From the NCBI GenBank assembly GCA_037200885.1, contig JBBCIN010000001.1:2170001-2234000 (forward strand): 64,000 bases of DNA, in the 5' to 3' direction. The position numbers and the translations under genes are program-made. Positions 27,461-35,339 of this stretch are shown piece after piece (position 1 is the first letter of the stretch; the number at the start of each line of letters is the position of its first letter). A model generated the notes under the pieces. It saw nothing but the letters and a program-made list of their open reading frames with translations, was not told the DNA's origin and searched no databases. Origin of the DNA: PMG-095 sp037200885 (lineage in GTDB: Bacteria; Myxococcota_A; Polyangia; Polyangiales; Polyangiaceae).

Positions 27461-27494
27461 TACGGCGCGCCCTAGTGGAAGACTTTTGAACCGC
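27455..27494 (+). repeat. Cassette repeat A, copy 2 (tail only)
   Basis: Only the right half is present: CGCAGTACGGCGCGCCCTAG and GACTTTTGAACCGC. The hairpin half has been lost or replaced by the ATPase fragment. Confidence 0.65.
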
Positions 27495-27598
27495 GACGGG
27501 AACGTGACCGATTGCAGCACGCAAGCCGGTGGTTGGCCACACGCTGATTCGCGCCGCTTTGCTTGTACCTGCCACCAATCGCGATACGCTTTGCAATC

Positions 27599-27829
27599 AT
27601 GTCGCAGCACGGATCGGTCGCAGCCGTTGCTCGGTTGCTCCGAGAGATCGAAGCGTTGCTGAAGCATCCGAGCGTTACCGTCGAGCTCGGTCATCGCGGA
27701 GTCAACGCGAGCATCACCCTGCTCGTCGTTCAGGGCCTTCTCGCTTACGTCGAGGGAAACCGGAGGCAGGCCCACGACGACCTTGCGACCGCGGCAGAAG
27801 AGATCCGGGCGCGACTCGATCTCGGCTAG
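27599..27829 (+). CDS. Small hypothetical cassette protein
   Basis: 76 residues from ATG 27599. It is mostly helical with a hydrophobic centre (ITLLVVQGLLAYVEG) and a charged C-terminus (DDLATAAEEIRARLDLG). I do not recognise the family. It is the only intact frame between repeat copies 2 and 3 apart from the lipoprotein. Confidence 0.4.
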   Translation: MSQHGSVAAVARLLREIEALLKHPSVTVELGHRGVNASITLLVVQGLLAYVEGNRRQAHDDLATAAEEIRARLDLG

Positions 27830-27939
27830 CGAACGAATGAGCGACACAGCGCCCCGCGCGCGCCTGACTCGCTCACCTATCGGGCCGGTGTTTTTTTGTT
27901 CGGTACGCCTGGTGGTGGCCGCTATTCGACTGGTTGAGC

Positions 27940-28190
27940 ATGAACGCCCGGCAGCATGCTACGGCGGAGCCGTGACTGAATCGGTCGTCAACGAGGACTG
28001 CGGAGCGCCCGGCGAGTGTCGGGTCTAATGCCAAACCCCACTACCGGTCCGTTAGATGCGCTGGCCACCGTCGAGGCGAGTACGAAGTTCGAGGACCCGT
28101 TCCCCGACAGTGGATTGGCTGGAGGTCGATGGGACGCGATTCAAAGTGCTCTTGCTCTCCCGATTGACCGAGCCTGACTCCAAGCGCTGG
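27940..28190 (+). pseudogene. Remnant of small-ORF/nucleotidyltransferase module
   Basis: GTGACTGAATCGGTCGTC at ~27971 matches the start of the nucleotidyltransferase gene at 32017 (GTGACTGAGCCCAACGTC), including the overlap with an upstream stop. Further on, TTGPLDALATVEASTKFEDP and, in another frame, WLEVDGTRFKVLLLSRL match the C-terminal half of the intact enzyme at 36210-36689. The middle, with the catalytic motif, is deleted. It is the most decayed of three such modules in the array. Confidence 0.6.
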
Positions 28191-28242
28191 TGCACACATC
28201 GATAATCACTGGCCTAGATGAGTCCCCGCCGTAGACTGCCAT

Positions 28243-28713
28243 ATGGCTCGTCACCTCGCCCGTGGGATGTTTGTAGGCGTTCTATTGATGGCGAATGCCG
28301 CCTGCGACTCTCAACCTTCCGACGCTTCGGGGAGCGTGGGACCAACTAAAAGCGGTGGCGCGACAAGTACGGGCGGTGGGAGTGCCGCCGGCGGTGCGGG
28401 GACTGGCGGGACCACTGCCGGAACCGGCGGTACGGCGGGTACTAGCGGCGGGAGCACGACCGGCGGTGCGGGGACTGGCGGGACCACTGCCGGAACGGGC
28501 GGCGCGCCGAAAGGTGGCTCCGGGGGAGCTCCGAGTGGCGGCGACGGGGGCTCCAACGACTCGGGAGGTCAGGGCGTCGGCGGGGAGCAAGGCAATCCGA
28601 GTTGCTTGGTCCATTCGGGCGACAAACCCTGCGTGAAGGACGCCTCATGCCTCAACGACTTCGGTCAGTACTGCGGCTGCAGCGCCGGGGTCTGGGTCTG
28701 CGGAAATATCTGA
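28243..28713 (+). CDS. Gly/Thr-rich lipoprotein with Cys-rich C-terminus
   Basis: 156 residues. The signal peptide ends MANAAC (lipobox Cys about 21). A long Gly-Thr-Ala linker (about 35-110) follows. A compact Cys motif (SGDKPCVKDASCLNDFGQYC, then GCSAGVWVCGNI) closes the protein. A truncated paralogue lies at 15638-16034. It is probably a cell-surface protein of unknown function. Confidence 0.7.
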   Translation: MARHLARGMFVGVLLMANAACDSQPSDASGSVGPTKSGGATSTGGGSAAGGAGTGGTTAGTGGTAGTSGGSTTGGAGTGGTTAGTGGAPKGGSGGAPSGGDGGSNDSGGQGVGGEQGNPSCLVHSGDKPCVKDASCLNDFGQYCGCSAGVWVCGNI

Positions 28714-28783
28714 GGCGGATCGCCGAGTAAACTGTCGCGGAAGGCCGTGCGCGAGCTACCCGAGCCGCTTCCACCCTCCGCTC

Positions 28784-28846
28784 AAAAAGCCAACCAACGT
28801 TGGCTTTTTCCGTGCGCCGCGCCCTAGTAGAAGAGTTTAGAACCGC
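28784..28846 (+). repeat. Cassette repeat A, copy 3
   Basis: Complete copy with the best terminator-like hairpin: AAAAAGCCAAC and GTTGGCTTTTT, then GCGCCCTAGTAG and GAGTTTAGAACCGC. CGCTTCCACC lies just upstream, as in most copies. Confidence 0.85.
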
Positions 28847-29100
28847 TGCGAACGTTGCCGCGTGATTCGCCCGCGGGCACAGGGCGCTTGCAGGTCAGGG
28901 CCGGCTCTCGGAGACCACCGGCGGATGTGCCGGTGACGTTCGCGTGGCGGAGCGTCGCCCGCGCCTGAGCTCGTTTCAGCTCTCCCGAGCCATGCACTTC
29001 AGTGCCGCTCGCTATTTGGACGACTTCGGAAGAACGATGGGTTTCGTCGCATGGATAGTCTATCCGAGTGGCCGTAGCTTCCAATTTCTAGGAGGCAACA

Positions 29101-29232
29101 TGGAGAGACTGAGAGACAAGATAGCGCTGGTTACGGGCAGCAACGGCGGGATCGCTTTCGCGACCGCCAAGCTATTCGCCAAGGAAGGTGCTCTCGTGTA
29201 CGTGAATGGCCGCCGGCGCGAGCTCGTGGAAG
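29101..29232 (+). pseudogene. N-terminal SDR fragment
   Basis: A perfect AGGAGG precedes an ATG and an SDR start (RDKIALVTGSNGGIAFATAK, then GALVYVNGRR). After 44 codons the SDR sequence ends at the palindrome GAGCAAGCTTGCTC (29232-29245). Beyond it a different gene fragment runs on the opposite strand. The 28847-29100 stretch shows no other gene. Confidence 0.6.
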
Positions 29233-29312
29233 AGCAAGCTTGCTCCCAGTTTTCGAAAGATGGCTCGAACGACGCCCGCCGGAACGATCACGAGCAGCGC
29301 GAGGAAGGTCAT
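29232..29312 (-). pseudogene. N-terminal fragment of small membrane protein
   Basis: An ATG at 29312 lies 8 bp after the stop of the panE-like fragment on the same strand and encodes MTFLALLVIVPAGVVRAIF. This is a membrane helix cut off after 27 codons at the junction palindrome. Confidence 0.35.
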
Positions 29313-29319
29313 CACCGCG

Positions 29320-29690
29320 TCAGCGCTTGGCTTCGAGAATTTCAGCGAGGTGCATCGTCCCGGGTGCGGCTTGCCCACGGCTGATGGCCCGAATGGTCTC
29401 CACGATCCCAGCATTGGCTGGCGTCGAGATGCCAAACTGCCGACCGAGATCGACGACATAGCCGTTGATGAAGTCGATCTCGGTTGGGCGTTGACGCTCG
29501 ATGTCCTGAAGCATCGAAGCCTTCTGGTCGACGTAGGCCGCCACAACCTTGGTCAGCCAGCCATCGTAGGCCACGCTTGGGACGCTGCGGCCGCACCAGC
29601 CTGGCGGCACTGGCTCAACCAGCATCCGTTGGGGACATGCGCCGCTGGCCAAAGCCACCGACAGCGCCTCGTCGTAGGTTCGAGTGAAGA
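29320..29690 (-). pseudogene. 2-dehydropantoate 2-reductase C-terminal remnant
   Basis: KASMLQDIERQRPTEIDFIN followed by GYVVDLGRQFGISTP is the hallmark of the ApbA/PanE C-terminal domain. The NADP-binding N-terminal domain is missing. It abuts the SnoaL-like gene upstream on the same strand. Confidence 0.65.
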
Positions 29691-29692
29691 GC

Positions 29693-30115
29693 TCACGACC
29701 TTCGGCAGTCGCCCGCGAGCGAGTCCATGTAGTCCCGCCAGTGGACGATCTTGCGGTTCTCGAGTCGGATGACGGAGCAGAACCGGTTGTTGTATGCGAC
29801 GCCTGTTGCCAGGATGGTCCCGTGGACCTCGTATTCGATCACAACGGCTCGCCCGTCATCCGCCTTGTGAATGACGAGCTGATCCGCGGAATGGATCTCG
29901 ATGTGTTCGGCGTAACCGCGGAACTGGGCCATGAGCGCGGTACGTCCTCGGACGACGCGCGGCCATCCGGGGAAATCGTACAGGACCTCGTAGATGATAT
30001 CGTCGAGGACGACGTCGAAGAAATGCGCGCCATCGACGAGGTCGCCCAGCGCACCTCGGGCGAGCTCGAAGTAGGGAGCGACAGGTTCGTACACGGCATA
30101 TTGTCTGCTCGGCAT
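29693..30115 (-). CDS. SnoaL/ketosteroid-isomerase-like protein
   Basis: 140 residues from ATG 30115 (an in-frame start at 30160 also exists). The NTF2-like fold is suggested by LARGALGDLVDGAHFFDVVL, YDFPGWPRVVRGRTALMAQF and IRLENRKIVHWRDYMDSLA. The conserved W-R-D-Y near the end is typical of SnoaL enzymes. It lies 13 bp downstream of the NmrA-like gene, so the two form an operon. The reaction is unknown. Confidence 0.75.
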   Translation of the reverse strand: MPSRQYAVYEPVAPYFELARGALGDLVDGAHFFDVVLDDIIYEVLYDFPGWPRVVRGRTALMAQFRGYAEHIEIHSADQLVIHKADDGRAVVIEYEVHGTILATGVAYNNRFCSVIRLENRKIVHWRDYMDSLAGDCRRS

Positions 30116-30128
30116 GTTTGCCCTCCGT

Positions 30129-30989
30129 TCATTCGGCGATTGGCGCCCGGAAAACCGCATCGAGCGGCGTGCTTGCTCTCACGTGGCGGTGCCCGCCTTC
30201 GAAGGCGAGCGCGCCGCTCCGGATACCGGTGATGAGCTCCACGTAAGCGTTCGTCAGGTCGGCATTAAAGCCGAGGCTCGCAATCAAGGGCAGAATGGCG
30301 TCGGGTGCGATCTCGTCGACACGCACGGGCTTGCCGAGCATCCCTCCGAGCACGCGCGCAATTTCAGCGTAGGTGAGGCCGGAGCCGAGCTCGACCACGC
30401 CTCGGCTCATCGGGTCGAGGAGTAGATCGGCAGCTAGAAGCCCAATATCGCGCGTGGCGACCATCGGGACGGGCAGCTGGGCTGGGAAGAACGAAGGCAG
30501 CACGCCCGCATCCTTCACGACGCTCAGCACCGGAAAAACGTTCTCGTAGAAGTAGCCGGCGCGGATCGACGACAACCTCAGCCCAGGGACCGCTCCGAGT
30601 AGACGCTCGGCGTCGTGAAGGCCGGCGAGCGGGCCGCTCCCATTGTCGCGATGCGCGGCGAAGCCGGAGAGGAGCACGACGTGCCCAACGGCGCTCTCCA
30701 ACGCCGCCGCCGCCAGAGAGCGCGCGACGTTCGTCTGGTGCACACGCAAGCTCGGCGCGGTGAAGCTCGGCGGGATCAGCAGATACGCGCCACGCGCGCC
30801 GCGGAGTGCGCGCCCGAGGGCGGATGCGTCTTCGAGGTCCGCGATGGCGACATCAGTGCCGCGTGCTGCCCACGGCGCGGCCGCTGATGCCTCCCGCACC
30901 ACTACGCGAACGTTCTCGCCGCGCGCGAGAAGGGTTTCTGCAACGACTGAACCTGTATTTCCTGAGATGCCTGCGACCACGAATGTCAT
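30129..30989 (-). CDS. NmrA-like NAD(P)-binding protein
   Basis: 286 residues. The Rossmann motif GISGNTGSVVAETLLARGE is at the very N-terminus. AIADLEDASALGRALRG, AYLLIPPS and HVVLLSGFAAH are typical of the NmrA/azoreductase-like extended SDR group. No catalytic YxxxK is evident, as in regulatory NmrA proteins. It is co-transcribed with the SnoaL-like gene. Confidence 0.8.
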   Translation of the reverse strand: MTFVVAGISGNTGSVVAETLLARGENVRVVVREASAAAPWAARGTDVAIADLEDASALGRALRGARGAYLLIPPSFTAPSLRVHQTNVARSLAAAALESAVGHVVLLSGFAAHRDNGSGPLAGLHDAERLLGAVPGLRLSSIRAGYFYENVFPVLSVVKDAGVLPSFFPAQLPVPMVATRDIGLLAADLLLDPMSRGVVELGSGLTYAEIARVLGGMLGKPVRVDEIAPDAILPLIASLGFNADLTNAYVELITGIRSGALAFEGGHRHVRASTPLDAVFRAPIAE

Positions 30990-30995
30990 GTCGAC

Positions 30996-31172
30996 TTGTC
31001 CGCGCTCTGGCTACGGCTCATCACGCGCACTAACTTTGCCCTCGCGCGCGAGCTGGTGCTCGGTCTCAAGGAGGATCTCTTGCCGCTGGATGCGCGCTTT
31101 TGGACGCGCATCGGCCACACCGATCTGGTTTCGTTCGACGACGCGGCTCGCCATGCCCTGGCGAGTGATTGA
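30996..31172 (+). pseudogene. Unidentified C-terminal fragment
   Basis: An open frame RTNFALARELVLGLKEDLLP then DARFWTRIGHTDLVSFDDAA ends at 31172. It has no start before the divergent NmrA gene. I do not recognise it; it looks like the tail of a larger cytosolic protein. Confidence 0.3.
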
Positions 31173-31558
31173 CCCTCCGCGCGGGCCTGATGGCTCTCGC
31201 GGTGCTCGCTGGGGTCTCGTGCTTCGCCGTGCTCGCGTACCTCGGTACTTGGACGCCATTCGCGTTCGTTGGTGTGCTCTTGGTCGCGCTGACCCTGCGC
31301 TCGTCCGCCGTGCCGATGGCGCAGTTTCAGCCGACGGTTCGGCGGCTGCTGATCGGCGTGGGTGCTGGAGTGTTCATGGTGCTGCTCGCCCATCTGGCTT
31401 ACGGCTGGCTTTCCGCTGTCTTTCCGGCTGTACGCTCAGGGACGTTCGAGCTGCTTTCGCTGCTCGATGTGGCGGGTGTCTCTCCGCCCTTATACATCCC
31501 CGCGAGGCCCACTCCCACGCCGCCGAGAGCAGCACATTCACAGACCCAGGGCACGTGA
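31169..31558 (+). pseudogene. Truncated polytopic membrane protein
   Basis: Overlapping the previous stop, TTG 31169 opens a frame with three hydrophobic helices (LMALAVLAGVSCFAVLAYL, FAFVGVLLVALTL, LLIGVGAGVFMVLLAHLAYG). The sequence then becomes Pro-rich and loses membrane character near 31490. CPBP-type intramembrane proteases begin this way, but no catalytic motif is left. A minus-strand frame at about 31490-31660 (ELLAADGCYVLLVKYSESFR) may be another fragment; I cannot identify it. Confidence 0.35.
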
Positions 31559-31781
31559 TGCGAAAGCTCTCGCTGTATTTGACCAAAAGGACGTAGCAGC
31601 CGTCGGCCGCCAACAGCTCCTTGGCGGAAATCGCCTGCCCGTTCACGCTCCAACTGCTCACGTTGTCGTCACGGTGCCCACGGCTGGGGTGATCACCATG
31701 CTCGTCGCGCTCGAGGCCGGGAGAACGGTCAACGGCTCGCGGGCCTTTGCGTCGTTAAACTCCTCGGGTAAAGTTGAACTC

Positions 31782-32021
31782 ATGGACAGTAGTGCCAAGG
31801 AACGAGCGGCTGTGCGTCGCGCAAACGCCGCTCGTTGGCCACTGCGGGCCTACGCGCTTGCTGAGGAGCCGTTGCGTGACCCGCTCGATCGCACCACGGT
31901 CGACGAACGAGTCGCTGCCGTGTGGCCACTCACTCGCGAAGCCTGGGCGATCGCGGGCAAAGAGATCCCCGCGTATCTCCGTTCCGCTGCGCCCGGTAGC
32001 ATCATAGGGCGAGAGCCGTGA
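31782..32021 (+). CDS. Small partner protein of nucleotidyltransferase module
   Basis: 79 residues from ATG 31782. Highly charged and helical (KERAAVRRANAARWPLRAYA, then RTTVDERVAAVWPLTREAW). Its stop overlaps the GTG start of the nucleotidyltransferase gene, the same arrangement as the pair at 35987/36210. In type II toxin-antitoxin systems of the MNT class a small partner is encoded like this. The two small partners are not obviously homologous to each other. Confidence 0.5.
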   Translation: MDSSAKERAAVRRANAARWPLRAYALAEEPLRDPLDRTTVDERVAAVWPLTREAWAIAGKEIPAYLRSAAPGSIIGREP

Positions 32022-32484
32022 CTGAGCCCAACGTCAACGAAGACTTCGTCGACATCGTTTGAAGCTTTACGGAAGAAGGCGTCGTCTTCCTGGTGGTTGG
32101 TGCCTACGCGCTTGCCGCCCACGGTTTCCCGAGGACACTGGTGATATCGATCTTCTCGTTGAGCCAACGGTCGCCAATGCCGCACGAGTCTTTCGTGCGC
32201 TGCTTGCGTTCGGTGCGCCCGTCGCCGCACACGGCGTGTCAAAAAGCGATTTCGAGAAGCCCGGCAACGTTTATCAACTCGGCCTCCCTCCACGGCGGAT
32301 CGACGTTCTGACTTCGATCTCGGGTGTCACGTTTGCCGAGGCTGCCGAGCGGGCGATTGAAGGCAAGCTCGGCCCGGTCACGGTTCGTTTCATCGGCCGC
32401 GCGGCGATGCGCCGAAACAAGCTCGCAGCAGCGCGTCCTAAGGATCTCCTCGATGCGGAACTACTCGAAGACCCAGACGACTGA
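32017..32484 (+). pseudogene. Nucleotidyltransferase-fold protein, frameshifted
   Basis: GTG 32017 starts TEPNVNEDFVDIV, then an in-frame TGA. The same frame continues SFTEEGVVFLVVGAYALAAH (the G-[GS] nucleotidyltransferase loop). After a further shift near 32140 it continues TGDIDLLVEPTVANAARVF with the D-x-D metal motif, then KPGNVYQLGLPPRRIDVLTS. Two lesions break an otherwise complete MNT/DUF6036-type gene. Confidence 0.65.
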
Positions 32485-32517
32485 CTCACGATAGGGCCTG
32501 CATCGAGCCCACCGTTC

Positions 32518-32581
32518 AAAAAGCCAACCAACGTTGGCTCCTCTCAGCGTAGCGCGCCCTAGTAGCAGAGTTTAGAACCGC
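32518..32581 (+). repeat. Cassette repeat A, copy 4
   Basis: Complete copy: AAAAAGCCAACCAACGTTGG, then CAGCGTAGCGCGCCC and GAGTTTAGAACCGC. It separates the nucleotidyltransferase cassette from the first VapBC cassette. Confidence 0.85.
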
Positions 32582-32603
32582 GGCGAGCGCGGCTTGAACG
32601 ATT

Positions 32604-32622
32604 ATCCTACCTAAGGTAGGAT
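32604..32622. promoter_or_regulatory. VapBC operator palindrome overlapping the ribosome-binding site
   Basis: Perfect 19-bp palindrome ATCCTACCTAAGGTAGGAT just before the antitoxin ATG (32629). Its right half AGGTAGGA is also the only Shine-Dalgarno-like sequence. Binding would therefore block both transcription and translation start. Confidence 0.7.
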
Positions 32623-32628
32623 GGGCCA

Positions 32629-32916
32629 ATGCTCAGGTCAGCTGAACGGAAGCCAGTTCGTCAAACCAAGGCTGCGGGCCCACCACCGCGCGGCCGCGCG
32701 AAGAAAGTGTCGCTCACCGTCGATGAGGGCGTGCTCCGCGCCATGGAACAGGAAGCCAAACGCTCCAAGCGCACGCTGAGCGCTGAGGTCACGGAGGCTC
32801 TGGCCCGAGAGCTGCGTCGTCGCCGACTGCAAGGGCTCGTTGCCGAATACGAGCAGCAGAAGGGAGCCATATCTGCAAAAGAGCTGGCCGCTATTCAGGC
32901 AGAATGGCTGGCATAA
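32629..32916 (+). CDS. vapB: VapB-type antitoxin (copy 1)
   Basis: 95 residues. A basic N-terminal stretch is followed by a ribbon-helix-helix-like segment (KKVSLTVDEGVLRAMEQEAK, RSKRTLSAEVTEALARELRR) that should bind the palindrome upstream. The C-terminal part (EYEQQKGAISAKELAAIQAE) would wrap the toxin. It overlaps the toxin gene by 13 bp. About 90% identical to the copy at 34644. Confidence 0.75.
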   Translation: MLRSAERKPVRQTKAAGPPPRGRAKKVSLTVDEGVLRAMEQEAKRSKRTLSAEVTEALARELRRRRLQGLVAEYEQQKGAISAKELAAIQAEWLA

Positions 32917-33284
32917 CTCTGGATACCGGGGCCTTGATTGGGTTCGAGCGTGCTGCCCGACGGACGATGACCCAGCTGAAGCTCGCTGAACAGTTTGGGT
33001 ACGAGCTGACGGTTCCGACCCCGGTCATCGTCGAGGCGTGGCGCGGGGGCAAACGTTCAGCACGGATCGCGGCGTTCCTTGAGGCTTGCGTCATCGAGCC
33101 CCTTTTTCCTGACCTGGCTCGCATTGCTGGAGAAGCAATCGCCGCCGTGAAGGGAGCGACTGTGGTCGACGCGGTCGTGATGGCGTCGGCTGCCCAGCGG
33201 GGCGATCGAGCTTTGACCGCGGACTTCGCTGACCTCGACCGCCTCCGTTCGTACTTTCCAGCAGTCCGCCTGCTCCAAGTCTAG
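32904..33284 (+). CDS. vapC: PIN-domain toxin VapC (copy 1)
   Basis: 126 residues. The PIN acidic set is visible: Asp7 (ITLDTGALI), Glu44 (VIVEAW), Asp89 (VVDAVVMA) and Asp107 (LTADF). VapC toxins are Mg-dependent ribonucleases, usually cutting tRNA, neutralised by VapB. The cassette 32582-33322 holds nothing else. Confidence 0.85.
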   Translation: MAGITLDTGALIGFERAARRTMTQLKLAEQFGYELTVPTPVIVEAWRGGKRSARIAAFLEACVIEPLFPDLARIAGEAIAAVKGATVVDAVVMASAAQRGDRALTADFADLDRLRSYFPAVRLLQV

Positions 33285-33322
33285 CGTCGCTTCTTGCCGC
33301 TGCGCGCTTCCACCCACCGATC

Positions 33323-33386
33323 AAAAAGCCAACCAACGTTGGCCTTTCTCAGCGTAGCGCGCCCTAGTAGGAGAGTTTAGAACCGC
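33323..33386 (+). repeat. Cassette repeat A, copy 5
   Basis: Complete copy preceded by CGCTTCCACCC. Stem GCCAACCAACGTTGGC, tail GCGCGCCCTAGTAG and GAGTTTAGAACCGC. Confidence 0.85.
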
Positions 33387-33416
33387 GAACCGCTGAGTGG
33401 CCCGATAGTGCTCTGT

Positions 33417-34355
33417 TCATTGTCCAATAAAAGCGAGCAACGAGGGCATCACCGGATCATCATCCATCCCAATGCGCACGATCGTCTCGTTGTGCCCAAG
33501 TCCTGGTAGTTCTACAAATTGCGCTGGGCTGCCTACCGCGGCCAGCCGTGCTCCCATGTCCCGGAAAGCGTCTCGGCAGACCTTCTCGTCGTTGGTGCTA
33601 TCCAAGAACAACAGGCGCGGGTGGTCAGGACGCACGTAGGAGATGGTCGAGTGGACCGCGAGTGTCGCGTCCGAGGGCCCGAAGAGCTTGCGCATCGTGG
33701 CGGCTTGCTCAGGCGTGAAGCTCGAAAGCGAAGCCTTGAGGTCGAAGATCCCGTCGATCGACACGAAGCCGGCGATCGCAGCCGGGTCGACTCCGTTTCG
33801 GCGAAAGATTCGCGGGTCCATGCCGAGCATGGAAGCCAGGTGACCACCCGCCGAATGGCCCACCACGAACAGCGGACCGCAACCCCAAGACGGGCAAGAA
33901 GCGTGCACGAACCGAACTGCAGTGGCGATGTCGTCCAGCGAGTCGTCGCCGCTTTGGATGTTCGGATATTGTCGGTACCCAACGATGGCCGCAGCGACGC
34001 CGTGACGCGCGAATGCTACGCCAACATTACCGTGCGTGCCCAAAACGGGCTCCAACCAGCGGCGGTCGAGGGCATTCCAATAGCCGCCATGCACGAAGAC
34101 GACGACTGGAAAGCCCGGGGCAACGCCGACCGGTAGATAGAGATCGAGCTGCTGCTTCGGATTCGATGATCCCGCCGCGTACGGTAGATCCAAGCGATAG
34201 CGAACCTCGTGTCTCTTGGAGTAGTAGTTGCGGCGCGCTGGCCAGAACCAAAGCAACGAGGCCGTGATGATTGCACCCACCAGCCACAAAAGGCGTTTGC
34301 GAAGACGCCGCGGCTGTTGGCGTGTACCGGGCGCTGACGTTGGTTCCGATGGCAT
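33417..34355 (-). CDS. Membrane-anchored alpha/beta hydrolase
   Basis: 312 residues. A basic N-terminus and one membrane helix (LLWLVGAIITASLLWFW, about 23-40) precede the hydrolase fold. The oxyanion motif is FVHGGYWN, the nucleophile elbow GHSAGG (Ser about 168), Asp in LFLDSTNDE and His in LPGLGHNE. It belongs to the esterase/kynurenine-formamidase-like group. The substrate is unknown. It is a single-gene cassette on the minus strand. A decayed relative lies at 8243-8400. Confidence 0.85.
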   Translation of the reverse strand: MPSEPTSAPGTRQQPRRLRKRLLWLVGAIITASLLWFWPARRNYYSKRHEVRYRLDLPYAAGSSNPKQQLDLYLPVGVAPGFPVVVFVHGGYWNALDRRWLEPVLGTHGNVGVAFARHGVAAAIVGYRQYPNIQSGDDSLDDIATAVRFVHASCPSWGCGPLFVVGHSAGGHLASMLGMDPRIFRRNGVDPAAIAGFVSIDGIFDLKASLSSFTPEQAATMRKLFGPSDATLAVHSTISYVRPDHPRLLFLDSTNDEKVCRDAFRDMGARLAAVGSPAQFVELPGLGHNETIVRIGMDDDPVMPSLLAFIGQ

Positions 34356-34535
34356 CGTGTTACGACACCGCCCACATGCACAGGTTCCAACAAACGGGTA
34401 TAAGAGTTTCCGAAACTACAGACTGCGACTCCTAAGCTCCTGCGCATGAAAACTTTTCAAGCGTCCCCACCATGAAGTGAGGAGAGCCTTCCAACAACGC
34501 CTCCGATTTTGCTCGGGCGCTTCCGCGCACCCGTC

Positions 34536-34599
34536 AAAAAGCCAACCCCCGTTGGCCTTTCTCAGCGTAGCGCGCCCTAGTAGAAGAGTTTAGAACCGC
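34536..34599 (+). repeat. Cassette repeat A, copy 6
   Basis: Complete copy. The loop differs (GCCAACCCCCGTTGGC) while the stem arms are unchanged, as expected if structure is selected. Confidence 0.85.
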
Positions 34600-34617
34600 G
34601 GAGGCGGCTTGAGGGAG

Positions 34618-34638
34618 TATCCTACCTGAGGTAGGATA
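34618..34638. promoter_or_regulatory. Operator palindrome of second VapBC
   Basis: The 21-bp palindrome TATCCTACCTGAGGTAGGAT plus A is centred at 34628, six bases before the antitoxin ATG (34644). It is the same operator as at 32604 with the central base changed. Confidence 0.7.
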
Positions 34639-34643
34639 TTCGA

Positions 34644-34931
34644 ATGCTCCGTTCATCTGCGAGGAAGCCTGTTCGCCCCACCAAGGCAGCAAGCCCGCCC
34701 CCGCGAAGCCGTGCGAAAAAAGTCTCGCTCACCGTCGACGAGGGCGTGCTCCGCGCGATGGAACAGGAAGCCAAGCGCTCCAAGCGAACGTTGAGCGCGG
34801 AGGTCACGGAGGCGTTGGCGCGCGAGCTGCGGCGTCGTCGCCTCCAAGGGCTCGTCGCTGAATACGAGCGGGAAAAGGGCACGATCTCTGCCAAAGAGTT
34901 GGCCGCTATTCAGGCCGAATGGCTGGCATAA
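34644..34931 (+). CDS. vapB: VapB-type antitoxin (copy 2)
   Basis: 95 residues, nearly identical to copy 1 in the ribbon-helix-helix region (KKVSLTVDEGVLRAMEQEAK). Differences concentrate in the first 25 residues and in the toxin-binding tail (EYEREKGTISAKEL). It overlaps the toxin start by 13 bp. Confidence 0.75.
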   Translation: MLRSSARKPVRPTKAASPPPRSRAKKVSLTVDEGVLRAMEQEAKRSKRTLSAEVTEALARELRRRRLQGLVAEYEREKGTISAKELAAIQAEWLA

Positions 34932-35299
34932 CTCTCGATACCGGGGCGTTGATCGGATTCGAGCGTGCCGCCCGCCGAACGATGACTCAGCTGAAGCTCG
35001 CCGAGCAGTTCGGGTACGAGCTGACGATTCCGACGCCGGTCATCGTCGAGGCGTGGCGCGGGGGCAAGCGGTCCGCGCGCGTCGCAGCGCTGCTCGAGGC
35101 TTGCGTCATCGAGCCACTCTTCCCCGACCTGGCACGGATCGCGGGAGAGGCGATCGCTGCGGTGAAGGGGGCCACCGTTGTCGATGCGGTGGTGATGGCA
35201 TCGGCTGCTCAACGAGGCGATCGAGTTCTGACCGCAGACTTTGACGATCTCGATCGCCTACGCTCCTATTTCCCCGGGGTTCGCTTGCTTCGGGTCTAA
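34919..35299 (+). CDS. vapC: PIN-domain toxin VapC (copy 2)
   Basis: 126 residues with the same acidic set (Asp7, Glu44, Asp89, Asp107). Only about ten residues differ from copy 1. Both copies look intact. Near-identical antitoxins predict cross-neutralisation. Confidence 0.85.
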   Translation: MAGITLDTGALIGFERAARRTMTQLKLAEQFGYELTIPTPVIVEAWRGGKRSARVAALLEACVIEPLFPDLARIAGEAIAAVKGATVVDAVVMASAAQRGDRVLTADFDDLDRLRSYFPGVRLLRV

Positions 35300-35339
35300 C
35301 GCTAAGCCCGCGGCGACCTTCGCTTCCACCCACCCCTCG

